Assembly: GCF_018343665.1 (NCBI RefSeq)
Contig: NZ_JAGYPM010000004.1
Span: forward strand, 726,381 to 790,380
Length of the DNA stretch: 64,000 nucleotides
DNA from: Cytobacillus citreus
GTDB lineage: Bacteria > Bacillota > Bacilli > Bacillales > Cytobacillaceae
Reading direction: 5' to 3'
A model generated the notes under the pieces. That model did no database searches. It saw nothing but the letters and a program-made list of their open reading frames with translations, and was not told where the DNA came from. Made by a program: the position numbers and the translations under genes. Shown one piece after another: positions 1-8,220 of this stretch (positions within the stretch are counted from its first letter, which is position 1; every line of letters begins with the position of its first letter).

Positions 1-942
1 GAAGGAACAACAAGCTTTTTGGCGACTACAATGACCCATTCAAAAATTGTCATTGAAAAGGCACTGATAAATGTAGGGGATTATATTGAAACAAAGTCCT
101 CGAAAAATAAAGCAGAGGTCCTTGGCGTTCATCTAGAAGGCCCCTTTGTAAATAAAGAAATGGCTGGGGCACAACCTGTCCAGTATATTATCAACCCTCA
201 GAAGGAATTATTTAAAGAATGGCAGAAGCTTTCGAAAGGAAATATTAAACTCGTTACACTTGCTCCTGAAATAGATGGAGGACTTGAGCTTATTCGCTAT
301 TTAAAAGAAACCGGTGTTATTGCTTCAATTGGCCATTCACATTCAACCTATGCAGAAGCTATTGAGGCCATCGACGCAGGAGCTACGCATGCCACTCACC
401 TTTTTAATCAAATGAGCGGCTTGCATCACAGGGAGCCAGGGGTAGTGGGAGCTGTTTTCTTAAGGGAAGAGTTGAAGGCAGAGCTTATCACGGATGGCAT
501 TCACGTCAGACCTGAGGTTGTAAAACTGGTACATAAGCTAGTAGGTACGGATAGACTCATCTTAATTACCGACTCTATGAGGGCAAAATGCTTGAAAAAC
601 GGTACGTATGATTTAGGTGGACAAAATGTAACCGTTCAAGATGGAAAGGCAATGTTGAGTGATGGAACCTTAGCTGGAAGCATGTTAAAGCTTGGTCAAG
701 CCTTAAAAAATATGATGTCTTTTACCGGCTGCACGCTAGAGGAAGTTGTTCAAATGGGATCAGCTAATCCAGCAAGGCAATTAAATGTATTTGATAGAAA
801 AGGAAGTCTTGCAGTTGGTAAGGACGCCGATTTAGTCATTTTGGATGAAAATTTTGATGTTTACATGACTCTTTGCAATGGAACAATCGCTTATGACAAA
901 GGGAGTCAAGAACCCATGATACAAAAAAGAGGATCTCGTTAA
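1..942 (+). CDS. nagA: N-acetylglucosamine-6-phosphate deacetylase, 5'-truncated by the window edge
   Basis: Removes acetate from GlcNAc-6-phosphate to give glucosamine-6-phosphate in the cytoplasm; this is the step after MurQ in MurNAc catabolism. The reading frame is open at base 1 and begins inside the family motif GTTSFLATTMT, so about 75 N-terminal residues lie outside the window (313 residues seen, family about 390). Visible amidohydrolase motifs in order are HLEGPF, GHSHSTYAEA, THLFNQMSGLHHREPG, ITDGIHV and the active-site segment LITDSMRAKCLKNG. The TTG at 19 is not a real start because homology continues upstream of it. Nearby murQ, nagZ and murK make it likely that this gene feeds the same pathway, although they are not in one operon. 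Confidence 0.95.
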   Translation, partial: EGTTSFLATTMTHSKIVIEKALINVGDYIETKSSKNKAEVLGVHLEGPFVNKEMAGAQPVQYIINPQKELFKEWQKLSKGNIKLVTLAPEIDGGLELIRYLKETGVIASIGHSHSTYAEAIEAIDAGATHATHLFNQMSGLHHREPGVVGAVFLREELKAELITDGIHVRPEVVKLVHKLVGTDRLILITDSMRAKCLKNGTYDLGGQNVTVQDGKAMLSDGTLAGSMLKLGQALKNMMSFTGCTLEEVVQMGSANPARQLNVFDRKGSLAVGKDADLVILDENFDVYMTLCNGTIAYDKGSQEPMIQKRGSR

Positions 943-971
943 TGGTTTTATCATTAGGAGCTCCTCTTTTT
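924..971. terminator. bidirectional terminator between nagA and the MsmX-like gene
   Basis: Inverted repeat AAAAAGAGGA / TCCTCTTTTT (924-933 and 962-971) with further pairing inside (CTC/GAG, TAATG/CATTA). It overlaps the nagA stop and lies between convergent genes. A-rich and T-rich flanks on both sides would let it act in both directions. Confidence 0.8.
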
Positions 972-984
972 CGTTATATTCTTA

Positions 985-2082
985 TTATCGAATTCTTAAT
1001 TCTGTTTCTGCATCAAAGAAATGGATTTTATCCATATTAAAGGCAAGTTCAATTTTTTGTCCGCTTTGAATATTGGTATTAGCGTCTAAACGTGCAACAA
1101 AATTTTGTCCTTCAATACTTGAATAGATCATTAATTCTGCTCCAGTGAGTTCGGAAACATCAACTTGAGCGCTAATAGCTGCTCCCTTTGCAACTTCAAT
1201 AAAAGTAGAATCATTATGAATATCTTCAGGACGAACACCAAGAATAATGTTTTTGCCCATATAGCCTTTTTCACGCAGAAGCTTCATTTTTTTCTCAGAA
1301 ATAGAAAGTGTCATATTTCCTACTTTAAATCCGCTGTCTTCAAGATTTCCTGTAATAAAATTCATTGCTGGAGAACCAATAAATCCACCAACAAAAACAT
1401 TTTCAGGGTTGTCGTAAACTTCTTTAGGAGCTCCGACTTGTTGAATCAAGCCGTCCTTCATAACTACGATCCGTGTTGCCATGGTCATGGCTTCCGTCTG
1501 GTCATGTGTAACATAAATGGTTGTCGTTTGTAACCGTTGATGAAGCTTAATAATCTCTGAACGCATTTGTACACGAAGCTTAGCATCAAGGTTAGAAAGC
1601 GGTTCGTCCATTAAAAATACTTTTGCATCACGAACAATCGCTCTTCCTAATGCGACACGCTGACGCTGACCTCCGGAAAGAGCTTTCGGCTTTCGGGATA
1701 AATAATCTTCAAGACCAAGAATTTTAGCTGCTTCTTTTACACGACGCTCAATTTCAGCCTTAGAAAATTTACGCAGCTTTAAACCAAATGCCATATTGTC
1801 GTATACAGTCATATGAGGGTAAAGGGCGTAGTTCTGAAATACCATCGCAATGTCTCTATCCTTTGGAGCTACATCATTTACCTTTTTTCCATCAATGTAA
1901 AAATTGCCTTTTGAAATCTCTTCAAGACCAGCAATCATTCGTAAAGTAGTTGATTTACCACATCCAGAAGGACCTACAAAAACAATAAATTCCTTATCAA
2001 GAATATCAAGGTTAAAATCCTCAACGGCTGTAACCTTATTATCGTAGACCTTGTAAATATGATCGAGTTTCAATTCAGCCAA
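985..2082 (-). CDS. msmX: MsmX/UgpC-type sugar ABC importer ATPase
   Basis: Cytoplasmic ATPase that energises carbohydrate ABC importers; MsmX proteins in Bacillus are shared by several import systems. From the chosen TTG start (2082, preceded by an AAAAGGGG ribosome site) it has 365 residues, the usual family length. Walker A is GPSGCGKS (residues 37-44), the signature is LSGGQRQRVALGRA, Walker B is VFLMDEP, the H-loop is VTHDQ, and a C-terminal MalK/UgpC-type regulatory domain with GVRPEDI follows. The longer ATG-started frame adds a hydrophobic non-family extension and is not used. It stands alone, with no permease beside it, as expected for a multi-use ATPase. A second, cluster-bound ATPase of the same family lies at 13,231-14,331. 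Confidence 0.88.
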   Translation of the reverse strand: MAELKLDHIYKVYDNKVTAVEDFNLDILDKEFIVFVGPSGCGKSTTLRMIAGLEEISKGNFYIDGKKVNDVAPKDRDIAMVFQNYALYPHMTVYDNMAFGLKLRKFSKAEIERRVKEAAKILGLEDYLSRKPKALSGGQRQRVALGRAIVRDAKVFLMDEPLSNLDAKLRVQMRSEIIKLHQRLQTTTIYVTHDQTEAMTMATRIVVMKDGLIQQVGAPKEVYDNPENVFVGGFIGSPAMNFITGNLEDSGFKVGNMTLSISEKKMKLLREKGYMGKNIILGVRPEDIHNDSTFIEVAKGAAISAQVDVSELTGAELMIYSSIEGQNFVARLDANTNIQSGQKIELAFNMDKIHFFDAETELRIR

Positions 2083-2524
2083 TTCATACAGCCCCTTTTT
2101 GAAATATTTAATTAATTGTAAACCAAATAGAAGGAAAATGAATATGGGCTGTCTGCACAAACTTTCTTTCATCATTTTGGGCGCTGTTCACATTTGAGTA
2201 TGCTTTAGTACAGACTAACGGTAGAAATGTCCTCGAAATAGACTTTGTGTGAAGTCTTGCTAAAAAGACAACAAACCGGAAAATTCCACGGTTCATGTCC
2301 TTTTTAACCCGAATGCCTCAGCTTTCCATGTCCTGTGCAAATGTTGGCACTAACACATAGTATACGTCACAAATCCTAAATGAAAAGAAGGTTGAGAGGG
2401 GTTTTTAGCTAATTTAATGTAAATTTTCGTATAAAAGTGTAAATTTGCAGATTTTTGGGGCTAAAGGTATATTATAATAATGATAGTTATTATTATGAAA
2501 TTTTATAAGTTATGAGGAACCGCA
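2083..2524. other. non-coding region with a decayed repeat remnant
   Basis: This 440-base divergent spacer between the ATPase gene and the histidine kinase gene has no supported coding frame. It should contain both promoters, but I cannot assign them firmly. Bases 2314-2369 match a segment at 53,131-53,186 at about 46 of 56 positions, see the repeat entry. An AT-rich tract at 2,465-2,510 precedes the kinase gene. Confidence 0.5.
2314..2369. repeat. remnant of the rRNA-leader-like dispersed repeat
   Basis: Starts TGCCTCAGCTTTCC, continues through GTCCTGTGCAA and GGCACTAACACAT and ends TACGTCA. It aligns without gaps to 53,131-53,186 with about ten mismatches. The second copy can in turn be aligned to the 3' half of the full element at 50,303-50,579, so both look like degenerate members of that family. 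Confidence 0.5.
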
Positions 2525-3757
2525 ATGAGAAAGAAAAACATTAACTTTTTATTAGTTCATGAAGAAAAACGAGCACTTATTGTATATATTACTTCTTTTT
2601 ACATTACTTATGCCTTGTCTGATTTCATTTACTATTTCTTTTTTCCAAAATATATTCTTAAAACAGCCACAGGATATCCAAATGCAATCGGCTATTGGGG
2701 GTATTTGATCTTTATTGGACTAATCCCTATTGCTTATTTTTTGGCTAAAATAAATAAGCTAAGTGCCATAAAATATATGTATTTATTAAGCTATATTATA
2801 TTTTCAATCATAAGCGACGCCGTAATGTTCGCAGATAATCCAAGCAACTTCAATAGTGGGAACGCGGTAGAATTGATTCTTGTATTATTTTCTCCCATTT
2901 TTATCAATAAGCATTTCTATTGGGTAGTTACTTTAGGTTCTATACTTAGATACTTATTAGTCGGAATTATGATAAAGTCGGGGGTAGTGCTCATCCCAAT
3001 TGTTTTGATTATTATTCTGTCTGCGATCTCTTATATTTTATTAAGACGTTTCTCTTCTTATATTCATGCACTGCACAATTCGCATGAAGACCTAAGGCAG
3101 ATGGAGAAGCTTGCCTATATTGGACAGATTGCAGCTACAATTAGTCACGAAATAAAAAATCCGTTAGCTTCGTTACAAGGTTTTACTCAACTGCAACGTG
3201 AAAAACATCCAGGTGACCAACACTATTACTTAATTATGGAGCAAGAAATTGTTCGCATTAATTCAATCGTCAATGATCTTCTCATACTTGGAAAGCCAAG
3301 ATCTACTCATTTTGAAAAGCATAATGTCAAGGATATTCTCACTTATGTTCTTTCCATTACACAACTGCTTGCTTTAAAGAAGAAAATGAAGTTATCTCTA
3401 GAAATGGAAGAGGATTTGCCATTAATAGAGTGTGATGAGAATCAGCTAAAACAAGTATTTATTAATCTAATAAAAAATGGGATTGAATCTATGCAGGATG
3501 GCGGTATTATAAGAATCCTTTCCACTGTTTATCCTAATAATCAGATTTCAATAAGCTTTATTGACCAAGGATGTGGAATTGATCAGTCTGATTTAGATAA
3601 TCTTTTTAGACCCTTTTATACGACAAAAGAAGATGGAACAGGCCTTGGCCTTATCGTGACAAAAAAGATTATTGAAGATCATCAAGGCTTCATAAATGTA
3701 GAGAGCGAATTGTATAAAGGGACAAAAATTGATATTATTTTGCCAATTTCTCAATAA
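2525..3757 (+). CDS. orphan membrane sensor histidine kinase, sporulation-kinase type
   Basis: Predicted to autophosphorylate on histidine and pass the phosphate to a response regulator or phosphorelay protein. It has 410 residues. About five or six membrane segments occupy residues 17-182, with no large extracellular loop. The HisKA segment is LAYIGQIAATISHEIKNPLA (H208), then the N box QVFINLIKNGIESM, the G1 box DQGCGI and the G2 box GTGLGL. No response regulator gene is adjacent. Architecture and missing partner are like KinB/KinD-type kinases that feed Spo0A, but that target is an inference. ATG at 2525 follows a GAGGA site. A terminator follows directly. Confidence 0.85.
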   Translation: MRKKNINFLLVHEEKRALIVYITSFYITYALSDFIYYFFFPKYILKTATGYPNAIGYWGYLIFIGLIPIAYFLAKINKLSAIKYMYLLSYIIFSIISDAVMFADNPSNFNSGNAVELILVLFSPIFINKHFYWVVTLGSILRYLLVGIMIKSGVVLIPIVLIIILSAISYILLRRFSSYIHALHNSHEDLRQMEKLAYIGQIAATISHEIKNPLASLQGFTQLQREKHPGDQHYYLIMEQEIVRINSIVNDLLILGKPRSTHFEKHNVKDILTYVLSITQLLALKKKMKLSLEMEEDLPLIECDENQLKQVFINLIKNGIESMQDGGIIRILSTVYPNNQISISFIDQGCGIDQSDLDNLFRPFYTTKEDGTGLGLIVTKKIIEDHQGFINVESELYKGTKIDIILPISQ

Positions 3758-3802
3758 AAAAAGCAGAGAGCCTCGTATGCTACACGGGACTCACTGCTTT
3801 TT
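3757..3802. terminator. terminator after the histidine kinase gene
   Basis: AAAAAGCAGAGAG...CTCACTGCTTTTT hairpin with an internal CGT/ACG pairing; it has A and T tracts on opposite sides and sits between convergent genes, so it may serve both. Confidence 0.8.
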
Positions 3803-3845
3803 GCTTTGTTAAGTTGTTTTTAGGCGATGCTTCCCGAATCAGAAT

Positions 3846-4742
3846 TCACTGACTATTTAGAAGACAAGCGAGATAAACCGTTATCGAACTATTAAAATCT
3901 TTTAAGTTTATCCCCGTTTTTTGCATAAATTTATCTAATCTATACTGTAATGTATTACGGTGAACATATAGCTGTTTTGCGGTTAATGTGGCATTAGAGT
4001 TGTTTTCCAAAAATCGTTTAACTGCCGTCAGTAATTCAGGTTCATCCGCAATGATCTGGAGCAATTGCGAACTCATCCATTCCTGCATATTTTTTGGCAG
4101 CTGAGCTGATAGCAAATATGGGAAGCACTTTTCAAAAGTATATACTCGATCTGAGGGCATAAGCTGTATAGCGTTTTCAAAGAAATGCTTTTCCTCTTTA
4201 AAAAGGATTGGTGATTCTATTGATAATGCTTGTACCTTTCCACAGTAAAAAAAAGCTTTAAGAAAAAAATCACTTTCAAGTGTTTGAGAAAGGGATCGTA
4301 GTAACTCCACATTGATTGATTGGTCAGGATTTTGCTCTATTATTACTCCACTCGCTCGATCTTTCCAAATTACGATAGAATTGTCGTGGAAAAAGCCATA
4401 CATAGCTTCTTCTATATCATTTTGTTCCCATTCCGATCCATATAATTGGAATTGTATAAAACGATAATACGATTCAAAATCAGCTTCTGGAATCATTCCG
4501 CTTGAAAAAAGGAAGTCATGCCACTTTTTTTCTATCGTGTTAGTGCTTTTCGTATTGTATTCATACTGAAAAAGTGTTTTTAATAGTTCAAGTTCTTGAT
4601 TATGTATGGATTCTAATGGAATCCCTAACCAACTAGTGCTATTTTCCTCTTTAAACCAATGGTAATGGGAATAGAAGCTAGAGTTTGGCTTCTCTGACAA
4701 TAGTAAGGAATTTTTATAATAGCTATGTAACTTATCTAACAT
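3846..4742 (-). CDS. PucR/CdaR-type transcriptional regulator
   Basis: 298-residue protein whose last 60 residues form the PucR C-terminal helix-turn-helix: LTAKQLYVHRNTLQYRLDKF followed by a TGINL-type segment. The N-terminal 230 residues show no domain I can name. The ATG at 4742 follows a GGAGAG site. Family members (CdaR, PucR, AdeR) respond to small metabolites and usually activate nearby catabolic genes. It is transcribed away from the cell-wall salvage cluster and shares the 426-base region 4,743-5,168 with it, so it could sense a salvage metabolite; nothing in the sequence proves that. Confidence 0.75.
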   Translation of the reverse strand: MLDKLHSYYKNSLLLSEKPNSSFYSHYHWFKEENSTSWLGIPLESIHNQELELLKTLFQYEYNTKSTNTIEKKWHDFLFSSGMIPEADFESYYRFIQFQLYGSEWEQNDIEEAMYGFFHDNSIVIWKDRASGVIIEQNPDQSINVELLRSLSQTLESDFFLKAFFYCGKVQALSIESPILFKEEKHFFENAIQLMPSDRVYTFEKCFPYLLSAQLPKNMQEWMSSQLLQIIADEPELLTAVKRFLENNSNATLTAKQLYVHRNTLQYRLDKFMQKTGINLKDFNSSITVYLACLLNSQ

Positions 4743-4928
4743 CTACGATCTCTCCAATGGAAGTTCTATCTTCCCTATATTTCTTTTATCTTACTACAAA
4801 ACTTTGAAATTGATAAAAATGTTACTTATAAAGAACACAACGAAGGGGTTCATAAAGAATAGAAGAGTGGTGTGAGCTGTATCTTTCGAATGTTGTACAT
4901 GATGAGAAAGAGGACTAATTTACCAAAA

Positions 4929-4943
4929 TGAAATAAAATTTTA
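4929..4943 (+). promoter_or_regulatory. candidate MurR operator upstream of unit A
   Basis: TGAAATAAAATTTTA, a pseudo-palindrome TGAAAT-AAA-ATTTTA. The identical 15 bases occur upstream of murK (16,197-16,211), and its first 12 bases recur at 5089-5100. RpiR-family regulators often bind TGAAA/TTTCA-type dyads; assignment to MurR is inference. Confidence 0.4.
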
Positions 4944-5033
4944 ATAATTTATTTAAAATGTTGAAAAAAAATTAATAATTTATTATCATTAGTGGTAAGA
5001 TTATTAATTTTATGAAAATTCAGTGATATAGAT

Positions 5034-5047
5034 TAAAAACGTTATCA
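5034..5047 (+). promoter_or_regulatory. CcpA cre-like site
   Basis: TAAAAACGTTATCA matches the cre consensus TGWAARCGYTWNCW at 13 of 14 positions (A instead of G at position 2). It lies about 45 bases downstream of the proposed -10 at 4984, a location where bound CcpA would block elongation, consistent with carbon catabolite repression of a sugar-use operon. Confidence 0.55.
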
Positions 5048-5168
5048 TGCATCAGTTCAAGGGCTCTTGCTAATTTTTTTGAACTTTTTGAAATAAAATT
5101 ACAGAAAAACATCATTTTCTTTAGCATTTTATTTTGAATTATGAATGAGCAAGATTGGAGGGGTAAAG

Positions 5169-6137
5169 TTGCAATTAATTGAGTGGAACGAAGAACGATT
5201 AGAAGAATTAGTGGATTTTTGGAATAAGGAACTCAGAGAGCAATATCCGATGAGAAAAGAATTATTTAAACAAAATAGCTTTAAGGATTTAAATATTTGT
5301 TTTTCTGGTTCTGCAATAGCTATTAATGATGACAATGAAATAATTGGATTTATTGTTGCGAAGAAGTGGAATGAGGATAACCTCAATATTCAAATGAATA
5401 AAGAGAATGGTTGGATTCAAGCTCTACTGGTTGATTCAAACTGGAGGAATAAAGGAATTGGTACTGTTTTATTGGAAAAAGCAGAATCAGCTTTAGCTAA
5501 AGAAGGAGTAAAGAAAGTTTTCATTGGAAGAGATCCTTGGCACTATTTTCCTGGCGTTCCAGCTGAATTTAAAAATATTAATCCATGGTTTGAAAAAAAG
5601 GGATACATAAACGACGGATACGACCACGATTTAATTGCTTATTACGAGCAAAAAATAGATGCGCAAATACCTGATTTAGATGAAGTTGAATTTTCTATGC
5701 TAAAGGAAGAAGAAAAAGATGAACTTTTATCATTCCTGAATCGCTGTTTTCCAGGAAGATGGGAGTATGAGGCCATACATTATTTTAAAAAAGGTGGAAC
5801 AGGCCGAGAATTCGTTGTCTTAAAAAAGAATAATAGAATAATAGGATTTTGCCGAGTAAATGATTCAAAATCACCCTTTATTGCCCAGAATGTATACTGG
5901 TCGCCTTTATTGAATGGTGAATTAGGCGGTATCGGGCCACTTGGAGTGGATTCAGAAGAGAGAAAAAAAGGCTATGGTATTGCAATAGTAGAGGCAGGAA
6001 TAGCAGCATTAAGATCCCATGGAGTCAATCAGATTGTTATTGATTGGACTGGATTAGTAGAGTTTTATGGAAAATTAGGTTATAAAAAATGGAAAAGTTA
6101 TACAAAGTTTAGTAAAAACTTAGTGGATTACTCTTAA
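5169..6137 (+). CDS. tandem-GNAT N-acetyltransferase, candidate glucosaminide acetyltransferase
   Basis: 322-residue protein with two GNAT halves. The first has the acetyl-CoA motif region VDSNWRNKGIGTVLLEKA, the second GPLGVDSEERKKGYGIAIVEA. TTG at 5169 is chosen because GGAGGGG (5157-5163) sits five bases before it; the upstream ATG has no ribosome site. First gene of unit A, 39 bases before murQ. The two-domain glucosamine/glucosaminide N-acetyltransferase GlmA of Clostridium acetobutylicum is encoded beside nagZ and murK, so re-acetylation of de-N-acetylated wall fragments is a reasonable guess. A second tandem-GNAT lies at 19,339 in the same cluster. Peptide or antibiotic acetylation is not excluded. 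Confidence 0.75.
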   Translation: MQLIEWNEERLEELVDFWNKELREQYPMRKELFKQNSFKDLNICFSGSAIAINDDNEIIGFIVAKKWNEDNLNIQMNKENGWIQALLVDSNWRNKGIGTVLLEKAESALAKEGVKKVFIGRDPWHYFPGVPAEFKNINPWFEKKGYINDGYDHDLIAYYEQKIDAQIPDLDEVEFSMLKEEEKDELLSFLNRCFPGRWEYEAIHYFKKGGTGREFVVLKKNNRIIGFCRVNDSKSPFIAQNVYWSPLLNGELGGIGPLGVDSEERKKGYGIAIVEAGIAALRSHGVNQIVIDWTGLVEFYGKLGYKKWKSYTKFSKNLVDYS

Positions 6138-6176
6138 TAATATAATGCATGTAAAAGTTTAGAGGGGCGTGTGGAA

Positions 6177-7106
6177 ATGAAAGTAGATCTTTCAACATTA
6201 ATGACAGAACAATCGAATAATCGATCAAAGGAAATTGATCAACTTTCTACAATGGAAATTGTTGAGCTCATGAACAATGAGGATCAAACTGTTGCTATTT
6301 CAGTAAAAAAAGTGCTTCCTCAAATTTCATTGGCTATTGAGTTAATATATTCATCCCTATCTAATGACGGAAGATTAATTTATATCGGTGCAGGAACGAG
6401 TGGAAGGATTGGAATACTAGATGCATCAGAATGCCCACCGACATTTTGTACACCTCATGAAATGGTTCAAGGTATTATTGCAGGAGGAAGAGATGCTGTC
6501 TTTACCGCAGTAGAAGGAGCAGAGGATGGAAGGGAAGCTGGTGCCCAAGATTTAATGGAGAAGCAGTTAACTAAACTAGATGTTGTTGTTGGAATTGCGG
6601 CTAGTGGCCGGACTCCCTATGTAATGGGTGCTTTAGAATACGCTAGTCATTTAGGAGCAAAAACAATCGCTTTGTCCTGTAATGAAAATGCAGAAATAAG
6701 TCAATATGCTGATTTAGCTATAGAAGTTGTAGTTGGTCCGGAAATACTGACAGGCTCTACTAGATTAAAATCAGCGACTGCACAAAAAATGGTCTTAAAT
6801 ATGTTAACAACTGCGACAATGATCAAGCTTGGAAAAGTATATGGCAATTTAATGGTTGATTTACATGCAAGTAATAACAAGCTAGTAGAAAGAGCTAGAA
6901 ACATAGTGAAAAACATTACAAATGTATCCTATGAAGAAGCAGCAGAAATATTAATGAATACGGATCATAAAGTTAAGCCAGCTATTGTAATGCTTTTAGC
7001 TAATGTATCTTTAGAAGAAGCAAATGAATTGCTCGATTTAACCGATGGTTTTGTACATAAGGCAATTGAAAAAGCAAAGGAGGGAAAGATCATTTGTGAA
7101 AAATAA
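6177..7106 (+). CDS. murQ: N-acetylmuramic acid 6-phosphate etherase
   Basis: Cleaves the lactyl ether of MurNAc-6-phosphate to give GlcNAc-6-phosphate and D-lactate. 309 residues from ATG 6177 (AGAGGGG nine bases upstream; the in-frame GTG at 6171 is only three bases from that site). The SIS fold and MurQ hallmark GAGTSGRIGILDASECPPTF (catalytic Glu at about residue 85) and AVEGAED (residues 111-117) are intact, as is SATAQKMVLNMLTTATMIKLGKVYGNLMVD with its C-terminal helical part. It overlaps the next gene by 11 bases. It is the central enzyme that defines this cluster as MurNAc catabolism; its product is the substrate of NagA at the left edge of the window. Confidence 0.97.
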   Translation: MKVDLSTLMTEQSNNRSKEIDQLSTMEIVELMNNEDQTVAISVKKVLPQISLAIELIYSSLSNDGRLIYIGAGTSGRIGILDASECPPTFCTPHEMVQGIIAGGRDAVFTAVEGAEDGREAGAQDLMEKQLTKLDVVVGIAASGRTPYVMGALEYASHLGAKTIALSCNENAEISQYADLAIEVVVGPEILTGSTRLKSATAQKMVLNMLTTATMIKLGKVYGNLMVDLHASNNKLVERARNIVKNITNVSYEEAAEILMNTDHKVKPAIVMLLANVSLEEANELLDLTDGFVHKAIEKAKEGKIICEK

Positions 7107-8133
7107 ACTTTTGCAATTCCTGCAGCAAGAAATTGATTTAGAACATATACCTGGCGCCGTTCTTCATATCTCTTACAGTGATGATATTATTTTTCAAGAG
7201 GCAGTTGGGAACCGTATTCTATATCCAGAAAAAAGTCCAATGAGCAAAGATACGATATTTGATCTTGCTTCCCTAACAAAAGTTGTTGCAACTTTACCAG
7301 TCTTATTAAAGCTAATTGATGCAGGTGAAATTAGGCTTGAGGACCCCATCGCGTATTTCCTTTCAACATTTCACACAAAAGAAATTACTTTAAAACATCT
7401 ATTAGCCCACACATCAGGACTTCCAGCACATCGACAGTATTACAAGGAAAGATTACATAAAGACGAAATAGTAGATAGAATCTGCAAGGAAGCATTGGTT
7501 TCTGGAGCAGGAGAAAGAGTGTTATACAGTGATCTTGGCCTCATATTACTCTATAAAATTATAGAAATTGTTGTAAATGAAAATTTTGAAGAATTTGTAG
7601 AAAGGGAATTATTTAATCCTTTAAACATGAAGGAAACAGGCTTCAATCTAAAACATAGCCAATCTCGATATGCTGCAACAGAGTACAGTGAAGCTTTACA
7701 AGGATATAAGCAAGGCATTGTTCATGATGAAAACGCTGAAAGTATGGGGGGAATAAGCGGGCACGCAGGATTATTTTCCACCATAAATGATTTAGGGAAT
7801 TTTTCATCAATGATCGAAAATGAAGGTGTATTTAATGGCAAACAAATTATTTCAAGTCCAGCCTTAGTTTTATCAAAAGTAAATTTTACATTCTTTGATA
7901 GGGAGCATAGAGGTTTAGGATGGATGCTAAAAGGAAAGCAGGGTTCGTCCTGTGGTGATTTATTTTCCAATAACTCTTATGGCCACACAGGTTATACAGG
8001 GACAAGCATATGGTTTGATCCAGATATTAAGCTAAATGTCATTTTATTGACGAATCGAGTTCATGTGGAAAATAAGAATGCAATCTTACGCTTAAGACCT
8101 AGATTACATAATATTATTCGATCCTCTCTTTAA
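7096..8133 (+). CDS. beta-lactamase-fold serine hydrolase, AmiE-like MurNAc-peptide amidase
   Basis: 345 residues from GTG 7096, preceded by AAAGGAGGG inside murQ. Serine beta-lactamase/transpeptidase fold: S59-L-T-K62 catalytic motif (DLASLTKVV), Y144-S-D146, HTSGLP, and HTG near the C-terminus. In B. subtilis AmiE (YbbE), encoded next to nagZ, cleaves MurNAc from the L-Ala stem peptide and is exported. Here the N-terminus (MKNKLLQFLQQEIDLEHIPG) has no hydrophobic stretch, so no signal peptide is seen and I expect a cytoplasmic enzyme. Position between murQ and nagZ supports the amidase role; esterase or D-aminopeptidase activity is possible for the fold. Confidence 0.82.
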   Translation: MKNKLLQFLQQEIDLEHIPGAVLHISYSDDIIFQEAVGNRILYPEKSPMSKDTIFDLASLTKVVATLPVLLKLIDAGEIRLEDPIAYFLSTFHTKEITLKHLLAHTSGLPAHRQYYKERLHKDEIVDRICKEALVSGAGERVLYSDLGLILLYKIIEIVVNENFEEFVERELFNPLNMKETGFNLKHSQSRYAATEYSEALQGYKQGIVHDENAESMGGISGHAGLFSTINDLGNFSSMIENEGVFNGKQIISSPALVLSKVNFTFFDREHRGLGWMLKGKQGSSCGDLFSNNSYGHTGYTGTSIWFDPDIKLNVILLTNRVHVENKNAILRLRPRLHNIIRSSL

Positions 8134-8220
8134 ATGACAAAATTATCATTTTTAATAAAGGAATAGATATTTCAGGCATTTGGATGTGAAGGAAAATAAT
8201 AATATGGGGGAATCAATCTG

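Larger units (their letters stand above)
4743..5168. promoter_or_regulatory. divergent control region upstream of salvage unit A
   Basis: AT-rich spacer with no coding frame. A plausible sigma-A promoter is TTGAAA (4961-4966), 17-base spacer, TATCAT (4984-4989). Direct repeats TTAATAATTTATT at 4941-4953 and 4972-4984 are 31 bases apart, about three helical turns, and flank the -35 element. TGAAATAAAATT occurs at 4929 and 5089. A cre-like site is at 5034-5047. An inverted pair AGTTCAA (5054-5060) and TTGAACT (5079-5085) lies in the likely leader. Confidence 0.55.
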
